A DNA stretch of 52,998 nt from Bacteroidaceae bacterium (GTDB taxonomy: Bacteria; Bacteroidota; Bacteroidia; Bacteroidales; Bacteroidaceae), in contig CAAGDO010000047.1 of the NCBI GenBank assembly GCA_900768625.1, positions 1 through 52,998 on the forward strand. Reading direction: 5' to 3'. Position numbers and translations under genes: made by a program. Below, piece by piece: positions 41,590 through 50,323 of this stretch. Position 1 is the stretch's first letter. Every line of letters starts with the position of its first letter. Below the pieces are notes generated by a model. The model searched no databases, was not told where the DNA came from, and saw nothing but the letters and a program-made list of their open reading frames with translations.

Positions 41590-41848
41590 GGCCTGGACTT
41601 CCCCAGAAGAAGCACGCGGTGAGCGGTTTGTTTCTATGAAGTCGTCTAAACTTTTCTGACGAAGATTTGATTTGGAGTTTGAGCTCTTCTAAATTCAATC
41701 TTCACCTTTCTTTTTGGCCGTTTTTTGCCCTTTCATCGGTCATGTAGCTCGCTACACTCCCTCTTCAAGGCCCAAAAACGCCTCAAAAATAAAGGCAAAT
41801 CTTGAATTTCATAAAAGTTCAGACGACTTCCATGTGGAAGTCCAGGCC
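41590..41848. repeat. Inverted repeat flanking the miniature element
   Basis: GGCCTGGACTTCC (41590-41602) and its exact inverse GGAAGTCCAGGCC (41836-41848) lie on either side of the element at 41638-41830. Without the element the two arms would form one hairpin, so the element seems to have landed in the loop of a terminator-like stem. Confidence 0.7.
41638..41830. mobile_element. Full-length TGAAGTCGTC miniature element, 193 bp
   Basis: The ends GAAGTCGTCTAAACTTTTCT (41638-41657) and ATAAAAGTTCAGACGACTTC (41811-41830) are inverted repeats. The inside holds a second hairpin centred on TGTAGCTCGCTACA (41743-41756), so the whole unit folds into one long imperfect stem. No frame inside codes for a protein. 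The copy starting at 52830 is collinear with it over all 169 bases present in the window. No clear target duplication was seen. Confidence 0.85.
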
Positions 41849-42086
41849 CATTCTGTGTTCCAGGGAGAGGAATCTTCAGAATCGTCGCTCGATGGAGGAC
41901 CCTTCATCGAGGAACGCAAACGGCAAGTGGACGGTTTTTCACCTTCTCCGCATTCTGCTTTCTCTGCCGTGCAGCGATTGTGAAAAACGGGCGTTGTTTG
42001 ATAACAATTCGCAGTTCAAATCTCAAAAAATACTTATTTCGTACATTCTTTCCCCTTTTTCATGCATCATTCCAGCAGGAAGGTTG
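41831..42086. other. Gap without a recognised gene
   Basis: After the miniature element there is about 255 bases with no convincing frame, start or family match. It ends at the promoter box of the next lipoprotein. Confidence 0.5.
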
Positions 42087-42094
42087 TATATTTG
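42087..42094 (+). promoter_or_regulatory. -7 box of the DUF4369 lipoprotein
   Basis: TATATTTG matches TAnnTTTG, about 98 bases before the ATG at 42192. It argues against in-frame starts further upstream. Confidence 0.5.
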
Positions 42095-42191
42095 TCCAGC
42101 GTTTCACGGAACCCTATCCCTCCGATTTCCGACCGTCAGTCCCGACGGGAAGAAAGGAACGACGCATCCCGTAAGCGTTTTTCTCACACGA

Positions 42192-42974
42192 ATGAACATG
42201 GACAAATTACTCTACTTCCTATCCTCTCTGCTATTGCTCACCTCCTGTGCTGAGCAGTACAACATTGCAGGCAATTCGTCGGTGCCCAGCCTCGACGGAC
42301 GTACCATGTACCTGCGCGTGACCCCAGAGGACATGTCGCCCCAAGGAGTAAGCATGCAAACGGCCACGGTATGCATCGATTCGTGTCGTGTTGTGCATGG
42401 CCGGTTCAATTTTGTGGGCGACGTCGATTCCGCACGGATGGCTCTTCTCTATTCAGGCCAGCAAGTCGTGATGCCGATGGTCATTGAAAACGGGAATCTG
42501 ACCGTTCAGGTCGACAATGTGGCGCAGCGTGTGAGCGGCGGACCGCTCAACGACAAGCTCTATCGTTTTTTCCAGAAGAAGAATCGCCTCGACAATGAAA
42601 TGTGGGAACTGCAGCAACGCACGATCCGCATGATCCGCGAAGGCGAATCCCCCGAAACCATCCAGCGGAAGATGGGCAACAAGGCACAGAAACTCGCGCA
42701 GCGCGCTGAGGACCTTGAAACCCGCTTCGTGATGGACAACTATGACAATGTGCTCGGCCCCGGCTTCTTCATCCTTCTCTGTCGACAGTACCCCACGCCC
42801 ATCATGACTCCCCAGATCCAGCGTATCGCCGATCGTGCTCCCAGCTGTTTCCTCAGCCATCCCTACGTCAGGAACTATCTTGAACTCGCCCGCGCCCGCA
42901 TGGACGTGCAGCATGCGCAGCCCATTGAGCCGCATGGCACAGTGACCACCACGGTCACCATCACGTATCCCTGA
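42192..42974 (+). CDS. DUF4369-domain lipoprotein
   Basis: From the ATG at 42192 the protein is 260 residues with a lipoprotein signal (LLYFLSSLLLLTSC). A beta-rich DUF4369-type domain follows (about 34-115, GRTMYLRVTPED, CRVVHGRFNFVGDVDSARMA, VIENGNLTVQVD). A helical charged region then ends in a Thr-rich tail. In many Bacteroidetes DUF4369 precedes a thioredoxin domain, but no CxxC is present here, so it is a stand-alone version or a degenerate relative of the TlpA-like gene at 29293. It converges on the CotH gene. Confidence 0.8.
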   Translation: MNMDKLLYFLSSLLLLTSCAEQYNIAGNSSVPSLDGRTMYLRVTPEDMSPQGVSMQTATVCIDSCRVVHGRFNFVGDVDSARMALLYSGQQVVMPMVIENGNLTVQVDNVAQRVSGGPLNDKLYRFFQKKNRLDNEMWELQQRTIRMIREGESPETIQRKMGNKAQKLAQRAEDLETRFVMDNYDNVLGPGFFILLCRQYPTPIMTPQIQRIADRAPSCFLSHPYVRNYLELARARMDVQHAQPIEPHGTVTTTVTITYP

Positions 42975-43010
42975 ACATACACCCGAAAATTTTGCAAGTA
43001 AAACAATAGC

Positions 43011-43049
43011 AATCCCGCCCATCGGATATTCTTTCTGATGGGCGGGATT
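43011..43049. terminator. Bidirectional terminator
   Basis: The perfect 13-bp arms AATCCCGCCCATC (43011-43023) and GATGGGCGGGATT (43037-43049) lie between two converging genes. Confidence 0.92.
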
Positions 43050-43076
43050 TTCTGTGGGCACCACTGAAGAGAGCTT

Positions 43077-45335
43077 TCATCCTTCCCTGTTTCCGAAAAT
43101 GCGGTCAAGATAGCGCATGCGGTTGGTGATCCATTTCTTCAGCTCGGCGCGTTCGGCTGTCGCATCGAAGCGGGCACACCCCGTGTGGTTCCAGCGTCTG
43201 CATTCCCTGGTGTCTGCACCGCTTTGGTGGAGTTCGGCATAGTAGGCATCGATGCGGTTGAGCAGAGATTCGGTGGAGAAAACGGTTGAACGGAGTTTAC
43301 GGTAACGCTTGGAAATCTGCTCGCGGAATTCGCGTTGACACACCTGCGGGAGACGGGAGAAAAGTCCGCCCTTGCCGTTGTTGTGCGACATATATTCCCA
43401 GAAATCCGAGCTGGCCAGCTGGTCGGAGAAACGGCTGCCGTCCCATTTGATTCCGAAGGAAGCATCGAGGTCCCAAGGCACCGGTGTGAGGCATGGCGAT
43501 TGGCGCACATCATATACCGCCCAGTAGAGATTCTTTCCCGTGTTGTCCACGGGGAACGTCACGTCCAGAAGCAGCATATAGTCCACAACGGCATCAAAGT
43601 CAAAATGCTCGCGCACATGGCTGGCAAACTCAGCATCCGAAGCCGTGCGCACCAGCTTCACGCCGTCGTAGAGCGGCTTCCAACAATCCGCGTCAGCCCG
43701 TTTATTTTCGGATTTAGGGAAACGCATTTCCCATCCTGCCCACGAACTGCTCCCTGCTGCGGGGCGGCTCATGTTTCCGTTGGGCATCATGAGCACCTCC
43801 TGCGTCCACAGTTCCCCCTTGTAGAGGCGGCCGTAGGCTTCCCCCTTACCCCCTTTCGCCAGTTGAAGCTGCTTCCTGTCGATATGTTCCGAAAGGTCAT
43901 ACACCCCCTCGTAGCGACCATTGAAGAACACCTCCACCCGTCGGCCGCGCACCCCATTGTGCGCCTCGGGAGCCTTCTTGGCATAGTAGACCGGCGTCTT
44001 CATGTCCAGCCAAAGGTCCTGGCAGAGGCGGTTGCGGATGCGTCCCGGGTCGTTGGCCATGGCATCCAGAATCCAATAGTTGTCCGTTCGGAGATCCAGC
44101 ATCTGTCGGTTCTCCTTCTTTCCGTCCTTGCCCAAAAGCTTGATGCCAAAGTTGTGTTTCGGATACATCAGTGTCCATTCGCCGCGAAATCGAAGACCGG
44201 CAGCCCACGTCTCCGCCTTCTGTGGATGGTCAGGGTCGTGAAGAACAAACGAGCCGCGGCTGAAGCTGTTCGCATTCAGCTGCGGCCCTTCAATTTCCAC
44301 GATCGGAAGCGTTGTGAAGCAGAGCCAGGCGGCAGCCAGCGTGTCGCCCCTTTGGCCCGTCATCGCCACGCGAAACAAACGTCCTCCCTCAGGATGCTCG
44401 AATTCGCAGTTCCCCTTGGATTTCTGCCGTTTCCCGTCAATGCAGAACACGACATTCTTTTCGCCGTTCTCCGAAGCCAGTCTGGCCCGAAAGGTCCCTT
44501 TCAGTGCTTTGGAAGGCACCGTGGCAAGCCACGTTTGCGAACGCGAATCCCTTGCAGGTTTCGTTCCGTTGACCGTCAGCAGCAAGGTGTTCCCCTGACT
44601 GCTCCTTTCCCGATTCCTGCCCGTCTTCATCTCAGGGTCGGGCACTGGAGAGGGAACGTTTCCCCCTTGGATGTATATGAATTGGTGTGTGTTGTTGTCG
44701 AAGAAACTGATCTCATGGAGCGGGTCCTTCCTGTCCGACACACTGGACTTGGGCGACAGCGGAAGTGCCATGTCATCCGATGAAAAGCACTCTTCGGAAA
44801 TGTTCACGCGGCGGTCATTGATGAGTTGCACGACGCGCCCCTTTTTGTCGACAAGGAAGAAACGTTCGTTCTCCGACGGCCATTCCGCCATTTCCTTGTA
44901 GGTGCCGACAATCATTGAGCGATAGCGGATGTTCATCACGTGGGAAGTCTGCATCACGTTGCGCACGACAAAGCCCTCCTGAGCGGCATCCAATGTCCAG
45001 CTGGACGCTACGCCCGCATTGAGCAGGCAGAGGCTGGAATAGCGCAGAAGGGTGGAGCGGCGGCCGTCGTAGGTGAAGAAACGTTTGGACTTTTCGTTCT
45101 GGATGAGGAAAGTGCCATCCTCCTGCAACGTGATGCGCCACCAGATGTCGTCCGACGGGGTGAACGTATAGGTAAGCGCTTCCGGGTTGTCCGATGACGG
45201 GGCCACACAGCCTGTGGGCCAAAGGACGCAACGCAACTGATAGGTCGATCCCGAGCGGAATTTCACGTCAGAAGCTTGCAGCGCATATGCGGAAAAAAGG
45301 AAAAGGAACAAAAGAAGAGAACGGAGAGTTTTCAT
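43077..45335 (-). CDS. Secreted CotH-family protein kinase-like protein
   Basis: The 752-residue protein has a signal peptide (MKTLRSLLLFLFLFSAYALQ). The first part is beta-rich and unassigned. A CotH domain begins near residue 360, with RFRGEWTLMYPKHNFGIKLL (about 388-407), ILDAMANDPGRIRNRLCQDL, and the later PWDLDASFGIKWDGS. CotH proteins are atypical secreted protein kinases first seen in spore coats and are widespread in Bacteroidetes as surface or secreted proteins. The kinase activity is not shown for this group. It converges on the DUF4369 gene and follows, on the minus strand, the uncharacterised gene at 45422-46000. Confidence 0.88.
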   Translation of the reverse strand: MKTLRSLLLFLFLFSAYALQASDVKFRSGSTYQLRCVLWPTGCVAPSSDNPEALTYTFTPSDDIWWRITLQEDGTFLIQNEKSKRFFTYDGRRSTLLRYSSLCLLNAGVASSWTLDAAQEGFVVRNVMQTSHVMNIRYRSMIVGTYKEMAEWPSENERFFLVDKKGRVVQLINDRRVNISEECFSSDDMALPLSPKSSVSDRKDPLHEISFFDNNTHQFIYIQGGNVPSPVPDPEMKTGRNRERSSQGNTLLLTVNGTKPARDSRSQTWLATVPSKALKGTFRARLASENGEKNVVFCIDGKRQKSKGNCEFEHPEGGRLFRVAMTGQRGDTLAAAWLCFTTLPIVEIEGPQLNANSFSRGSFVLHDPDHPQKAETWAAGLRFRGEWTLMYPKHNFGIKLLGKDGKKENRQMLDLRTDNYWILDAMANDPGRIRNRLCQDLWLDMKTPVYYAKKAPEAHNGVRGRRVEVFFNGRYEGVYDLSEHIDRKQLQLAKGGKGEAYGRLYKGELWTQEVLMMPNGNMSRPAAGSSSWAGWEMRFPKSENKRADADCWKPLYDGVKLVRTASDAEFASHVREHFDFDAVVDYMLLLDVTFPVDNTGKNLYWAVYDVRQSPCLTPVPWDLDASFGIKWDGSRFSDQLASSDFWEYMSHNNGKGGLFSRLPQVCQREFREQISKRYRKLRSTVFSTESLLNRIDAYYAELHQSGADTRECRRWNHTGCARFDATAERAELKKWITNRMRYLDRIFGNREG

Positions 45336-45421
45336 AGGATGGGGGATTAGGTGTGAGAGGATGAGCGTAGTGAAAAAGCATGACGTCCGATGCCGTCATA
45401 TCGAAGGGGGAACTGCGTGGC

Positions 45422-46000
45422 CTAGTTCTGGCGGATGATATGGTTGATGTCCTCAGGGCGGAGTTTTCCCGTCAGCTGGATGACGCGTGCACAATAGGAG
45501 TCGCGGAACTTGAAGATGATGAGTTCCTCAATCGTGTGTCCGCGTCCTTTCCGGCAGTAGGCGATGAGTTCCACGTTGCCGTTCCAGTTCGTCTGGATAT
45601 ACTTCTCGTATATACGCATTTTGTCCACCATTTTCCAATCCTTGCGCACCATCTTCGCCGTTGAAACGCTGTGGGTATGGAGGCTGAGCAGTCCGGTCAG
45701 TCGCGAAGCCACCTTCGAAATGTCCCAAGCCGATGATTTCCATTGATTCGTGGCATTGGCCGCTTTGAGCATTTCTGCAGAAATGAACGTGTGCTGCATG
45801 TTCCTGTTGTTCGCATAGTGGTCGAACGAATAGCCCACCTTCATTCCTGATGGTGAAGTGAATTCCAGCGATGGGGGGACAGCAGGTGGGGCTTCGGGAA
45901 CCTCGATGGGGATGGCCGTTGTCCCGACCTCTGAAGTTGCCTCCATCGGCAACACACCGGCCGGGCAAAAGGCAAAAAGTAAGGTTATGAGGCGTGACAT
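45422..46000 (-). CDS. Uncharacterised secreted protein
   Basis: The 192-residue protein has a weak signal peptide (MSRLITLLFAFCPAGVLP), a Pro-rich linker, and a compact domain that ends with a FKFRDSYCARVIQLTGKLRP segment followed by DINHIIRQN. The overall pattern recalls small periplasmic DUF4252/DUF6108-type proteins of Bacteroidetes, but I cannot assign it firmly. It precedes the CotH gene on the same strand with an 86-base gap, so they may be cotranscribed. A GTAGGTGTTC element lies just upstream of its start. Confidence 0.65.
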   Translation of the reverse strand: MSRLITLLFAFCPAGVLPMEATSEVGTTAIPIEVPEAPPAVPPSLEFTSPSGMKVGYSFDHYANNRNMQHTFISAEMLKAANATNQWKSSAWDISKVASRLTGLLSLHTHSVSTAKMVRKDWKMVDKMRIYEKYIQTNWNGNVELIAYCRKGRGHTIEELIIFKFRDSYCARVIQLTGKLRPEDINHIIRQN

Positions 46001-46045
46001 ATGAGTTGGGGGATTTTTTTAGGGTTGGGGGATAGGGGATAAGTA

Positions 46046-46218
46046 GGTGTTCGAAATTATTTTTACATTGGAAGTGCGTTATTTGGAGTCAGCTGTTTTC
46101 TTCGGGGGAAGGAGCATAGCGGGCTATGTGACTGAAACGAAGGAAACAGATGCGCCCGAGAGCGTGCTTTCAATGTGAAAATAATACTTACTGATAGTAT
46201 GAAATAATTTTGAACACC
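46046..46218. mobile_element. 173-bp miniature element with GTAGGTGTTC ends
   Basis: AAGTAGGTGTTC at the left and GAACACCTACTT at the right (with flanking bases) are exact inverse copies. The ends GGTGTTC...GAACACC are flanked by TA on each side. The interior is also roughly self-complementary (attggaagtgcg against gcgtgctttcaat, ctgttttcttcg against cgaaggaaacag). It has no gene. The ends resemble those of the insertion sequence at 50150-51778. Confidence 0.75.
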
Positions 46219-46290
46219 TACTTTAGGATAGGGCTCAGGAAGAAATATCTTCCTGAAAGGCTGGATACGGACGAGGGGATTCCCTTGGGC

Positions 46291-46584
46291 TTAAGGAATG
46301 GCGCGTTCTTGGATGGTGTATGCCCAATCCTCAATGGTTCTCGTCGTGGTGTTGAAGCTGACGCCAATCTTCACCAGTTTCCTTCTTGAGAGAGCATTAA
46401 ATAATAAGTGTTCCATTTTGAGCTTGCTCACTAAACGCCCATAGTAGGTTTTTGAGCGTGCTCTGCACGCTGGACTTTCAACGTTAATTTCCGCCAATGA
46501 GTCGTTAATGCCAGTCAATGCTGCGTGCTTGCGCACGCTGTCCCTCTTCAGCGCGCTTTTAGCACGCCGAAGAGGAATGGCCAT
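46291..46584 (-). pseudogene. 3' remnant of AAA/PD-(D/E)XK gene
   Basis: This 97-codon frame is not a normal gene. Its last 29 codons read KLVKIGVSFNTTTRTIEDW and onward, matching the conserved C-terminus of the intact family member at 32651 (RVGVSFSSETGTISEW). The first part comes from inserted DNA with repeated GC-rich hairpins (GCGTGCTTGCGCACGC). It is read as the displaced tail of the gene truncated at 46677. Confidence 0.65.
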
Positions 46585-46654
46585 TAATGGCTACGCCCTC
46601 ATGACGTGGAAACGGGCATACAACGTTATAACTGCATGAAACAGAAACTAGAGT

Positions 46655-46678
46655 AAAATAATTTTGATCACCTACTTT
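46655..46678. repeat. Single right end of GTAGGTGTTC-type element
   Basis: AAATAATTTTGATCACCTAC is nearly the same as the right end of the element at 46046-46218. It sits at the break in the AAA/PD-(D/E)XK gene, and its AA bases help create the TAA stop codon there. A partner left end was only tentatively seen near 46403. Confidence 0.55.
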
Positions 46679-47810
46679 ACAGAGGTGGGAGAATTTCCAT
46701 CAGTCCTGCCCTGACTTCCTTGTTGGGTATGCCGAGATAATAGCCTCGGACCTTCTTGTCGTAGCCCTTGATGGTGAGGTATCCGCTCTGGTAGAGCAGC
46801 GGAAGGGCATCCGTCATCATTTCCGTTGGGCGGTCGAACGATGCGGAGAACGTGAATATCTCGTCGAGTGTGGTGATGTCAGTACGGAATTTCTGCAATT
46901 GGCGAATCAGATAGGTCGAAGTGCCGGAAGCGAACCAGTAGTTTTCTATTTCGCCTGAAGCAAAGGCATGCATCAGGCTGAAGGGATTGAAAAGGTCCGG
47001 GCAGTTGCGGCTGAAATGGTAGCCGTCATAATTGTCCGTCAGCATTTGCTCCATCTCACTTTTGCTCACACCATTGTGTTGGGCCATTTCTTCAATGTCT
47101 TGGCTCAAAGTGGTGGTTAGTTCTTCCTTCGTGATGCCACAAATGGCAGCAAACTCAGGTTCCATGCTGATATTTGCCAGATTGTTTATTGTGCTGAAAA
47201 TGCTGAGTTGGGAGAACTTGGTGATTCCTGTGATGAAGGCAAAGTGGCAATGTTCATCGCAGATTTTGATGGGGGCGAAGAATTCCTGCATGACGTTTCT
47301 GACTGTTTCCAGTTTTTCCTTTTCGTGCAGAACGTCCAGCAGGGGTGCGTCATATTCATCTATGATGATGACCACCTTTTTCCCTGTTTTCCGCGCTGTC
47401 TTTTCAATGATTTCTTTCAGTCGCGTTCCAGGGGTGGTGTAGGGCGTGAAGATGCCTGCTTGTTCTTCGTATGGTTGGAGTATGGAATTGAATTTTTCTG
47501 CGAAATGACTGATGGGGCAGTTCTTCAGTACGGACATGTCGAAGTGGAGGACGGGATACGTATTCCAGTCCTTTTCCAAATTTTCGATAGCAAGATTCTT
47601 GAAAAGTTCTTTCTTGCCTGAGAAATAAGCATGCAAGGTGCTGCTCAGCAGGGATTTGCCAAAGCGGCGGGGACGGCTGAGAAAGACGTATTTGTATTTC
47701 TTGATGAGACGATAGACCAGGTCGGTCTTGTCGACATATACGTACTGCTTCTCAATGATGTCGCTGAATGTTTGTATCCCTACGGGATAGGTTCTTGTTG
47801 CCATAGCCAT
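46677..47810 (-). pseudogene. 5' part of truncated AAA-ATPase/PD-(D/E)XK gene
   Basis: This 377-codon frame covers the ATPase half of the family: GIQTFSDIIEKQYVYVDKT, FLSRPRRFGKSLL, IIIDEYDAPLLD and GITKFSQLS. It stops in a family-conserved place (NKEVRAGLMEILPPL). The PD-(D/E)XK nuclease core seen in the paralogue at 32651-34255 is missing, and only a short tail remnant lies at 46291-46400. The stop codon falls at the edge of a GTAGGTGTTC-type element end. A TAACTTAG box (complement of 47829-47836) may be its promoter. The protein could still be made as an ATPase-only form. Confidence 0.78.
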
Positions 47811-47913
47811 CAGTTTGTTACTTTGCCGCTAAGTTACGAAATGTTTTTGGAAATACGGGGATACGGGTTATATATTCCGCAATCGAGGTTAGCCCCTTTC
47901 TTGAAATCATCCG

Positions 47914-47921
47914 TATCTTTG
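47914..47921 (+). promoter_or_regulatory. -7 box of the DXS-like gene
   Basis: TATCTTTG matches TAnnTTTG, 54 bases before the ATG at 47976. No good -33 box was seen. Confidence 0.55.
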
Positions 47922-47975
47922 CATCCGTAAAACAATCATCAGGAAAGAATCCGTTCAACATCAAACGCACTTATC

Positions 47976-49763
47976 ATGTATATCGAAAACATCCAGTCGC
48001 CAGCCGACTTGAAAAAGCTTGATTTGGAAGCTCTCCGCGTTGTAGCCGACGAAACCCGTCAGGCTGTGCTCAACCGCGTAAGCAAATATGGCGGACATGT
48101 CGGTCCGAATTTGGGATTCGTTGAGGCCACCGTAGCCCTCCACTTTGTGTTCAATGCCCCGAAGGACAAGTTCGTGTTCGACGTCAGCCATCAGTGCTAT
48201 CCCCACAAGGTGCTCACGGGACGTGCTGCCGGTTTCCTCGGCAACGTTGATGACATGAATGCCATCTCGGGCTATTCTTCACCTGCCGAATGTCCGGAAT
48301 ATGACAACTTCGAGGTGGGGCATACTTCCACGTCCATCAGTCTGGCCACAGGTCTGCAGAAGGCACGCGACATCAAGGGTACCGACGAGAACATCATCGC
48401 CATCATCGGTGACGGTTCCCTCTCTGGTGGCGAAGCCTTCGAAGGCCTCTCGGAAGCTTCCGAACTCGGAACGGGCATCATCATCGTGGTCAACGACAAT
48501 GAAATGTCGATTGCCGAGAACCACGGTGGAATCTACAAGAATCTCCGTGCGCTCCGCGAAAGCCACGGCACGTGCGAGCATAACTGGTTCAAAGCGTGGG
48601 GATTCGAATATACCTACCTCGAGGAGGGCAATGATGTGGCCCGCCTTATTGAGGTATTCCGCAGCGTGAAGGACACGAAGAAACCCACTGTGGTGCATAT
48701 CCACACGGAGAAGGGTCACGGCTATGTCCCGGCTGTCGAGAACAAGGAAGCCTGGCATTGGGGGTTGCCTTTCAATCTTGATGATGGTAGCCGTCCCGTG
48801 AGAAATGCCGATGGTACCCTGCCGGAGGTCGTGCCCAGCGAAAACTATCAGGATCTCTTCAGCGATTGGATGCTACGCGAGATGAAGCACGACCATACGC
48901 TCATCGCCGTGACGGCAGGTACGCCCGCAGCTGCAGGATTTACGCCCGAAAAGCGCAAGGAGGCCGGCAAACAGCATATCGATATGGGCATTGCCGAAGA
49001 ACAGGCTGTGGCCATGATCTCAGGAATGGCAAAGGGCGGACTTCATCCTGTATGGACCGTCTACAGTACCTTCATTCAGCGTACTTACGACCAGATTGCT
49101 CAGGATCTTTGCATCAATGCCAATCCTGCCGTGATCAATGTGGTCGGTGGCGGCGTAAACTCGATGAACGACATCACCCATATCTGTCTTTTCGATATCC
49201 CGATGCTTTGCAGCATCCCCGGCTTGGTTTATCTGGCTCCTACGACCTGTGAGGAATATTTCGCCATGCTCCGATGGGCTATCCGTCAGGACTGCATGCC
49301 TGTGGCTCTTCGTGTGCCCACGAATGGCGTTGTCCATACGTCGGAAACCGTCGACGAGGAATATGCCTGCGAAGCGAAGTTCAAGATGACGCACCGTGGT
49401 TCCAAGGTGGCTGTCATCGCTGCCGGTTCGTTCTATCAGAAGGGTGAAAATGTCGTGCGCCTTCTTGCCGATAAGGGCATCGACGCCACTCTCATTAATC
49501 CGCGCTACCTCAATGAAGTGGATGCTGAGATGCTTGATGCCTTGAAGACCGACCATCAGCTCGTCGTGACACTCGAGGACGGATGCAAGGACGGTGGGTT
49601 CGGCGAACGCATTGCCGCTTATTATGGCGCATCTGACATGAAGGTGCTCGTGGGTGGCGTGAAGAAGGGGCTCTACGACCGCTACGATGTCGGTCAGTTG
49701 CTCTCTGACAACCGTTTGCTTGACGACCAGATTGTGGAGGATATCCTCGCTGTCGTGGGTTGA
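47976..49763 (+). CDS. dxs: 1-deoxy-D-xylulose-5-phosphate synthase-like enzyme
   Basis: The 595-residue thiamine-diphosphate enzyme has the DXS domain order: FDVSHQCYPHKVLTGR near 69-84, VGHTSTSISLATGL, the cofactor motif GDGSLSGGEAFE near 145-156 closing with NDNEMSIAEN, then HIDMGIAEEQAV near 329-340 and YSTFIQRTYDQI. It is shorter than typical DXS (about 620-640). The usual PKR-ESEYD loop before the second histidine motif reads SPAECPEYD, and the GADGPTH loop reads NSMNDITH. Canonical DXS starts the MEP isoprenoid pathway. This may be the shorter DXS-like paralogue found beside a canonical one in Bacteroidetes, so the reaction is less certain than the fold. Confidence 0.8.
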   Translation: MYIENIQSPADLKKLDLEALRVVADETRQAVLNRVSKYGGHVGPNLGFVEATVALHFVFNAPKDKFVFDVSHQCYPHKVLTGRAAGFLGNVDDMNAISGYSSPAECPEYDNFEVGHTSTSISLATGLQKARDIKGTDENIIAIIGDGSLSGGEAFEGLSEASELGTGIIIVVNDNEMSIAENHGGIYKNLRALRESHGTCEHNWFKAWGFEYTYLEEGNDVARLIEVFRSVKDTKKPTVVHIHTEKGHGYVPAVENKEAWHWGLPFNLDDGSRPVRNADGTLPEVVPSENYQDLFSDWMLREMKHDHTLIAVTAGTPAAAGFTPEKRKEAGKQHIDMGIAEEQAVAMISGMAKGGLHPVWTVYSTFIQRTYDQIAQDLCINANPAVINVVGGGVNSMNDITHICLFDIPMLCSIPGLVYLAPTTCEEYFAMLRWAIRQDCMPVALRVPTNGVVHTSETVDEEYACEAKFKMTHRGSKVAVIAAGSFYQKGENVVRLLADKGIDATLINPRYLNEVDAEMLDALKTDHQLVVTLEDGCKDGGFGERIAAYYGASDMKVLVGGVKKGLYDRYDVGQLLSDNRLLDDQIVEDILAVVG

Positions 49764-49776
49764 ACAAAAGATTTTG

Positions 49777-49858
49777 CTTATGGCGTCCGGCTGTGCGTTT
49801 CCTGTTTGGGGCGCATTCAGGATATGCAGAATAAGGCCGGATGGCCATAAGCTTTTGG
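49777..49858 (+). terminator. Probable terminator of the DXS-like gene
   Basis: CTTATGGCGTCCGGC (49777-49791) and GCCGGATGGCCATAAG (49836-49851) pair with a bulge and are followed by CTTTTGG. The T-run is weak. Confidence 0.55.
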
Positions 49859-49977
49859 AGTGCATTCAGTAAGCATTAACCCACATTGCAGGCAAATGTA
49901 AGATTTATGCCTGAAAATCAGGCGGTTCTTTTTTGGGGTTTGATTTTAGGTGTACTACGGATTTTACTTTTCCAAGG

Positions 49978-50080
49978 GCGGGCTGAAAGCCCAATGGAGC
50001 GCGTAGCCCAGGGCAAGCGAAGCGGCACCCTGGGTTGGGTTATCGTTAGTAAAACCATTTACGCCCTGAAAGGGCAAAAG
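49978..50080 (-). repeat. Three-hairpin intergenic repeat, left copy
   Basis: The unit contains GGGCTGAAAGCCC, an imperfect CCCAGGGC...GCACCCTGGG stem, and GCCCTGAAAGGGC. It is an inverted copy of the unit at 51876-51980. Such palindromic intergenic repeats are common in Bacteroidetes. An outer palindrome CGCTTTTGCCCTTTCAGG follows at 50130-50147. Confidence 0.75.
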
Positions 50081-50323
50081 CGTGGATATTGTGCTTTTGT
50101 TTCGCATACCCAGTGCTTTTATGTTTTTACGCTTTTGCCCTTTCAGGTAGGGTGTTCAAAATTGGCATCAAAAACGAGACCAAAAAGTGCTGATTATTCG
50201 TAGCCCTTAAAGCTATAAAGGAATACGACCTAAAGGTCTAAATAGTTCTCTGAATGCTTGCACATGTCGTTGATTATTAGCAACTTTGTAGAGCAAAAGA
50301 AGTAACTAATAATTGGCAATCTT

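Noticed and set aside
43335..44783. 482-codon open frame on the + strand
   Set aside because: It is antisense to the CotH gene and has no domain sense; the high GC of third positions keeps it open.
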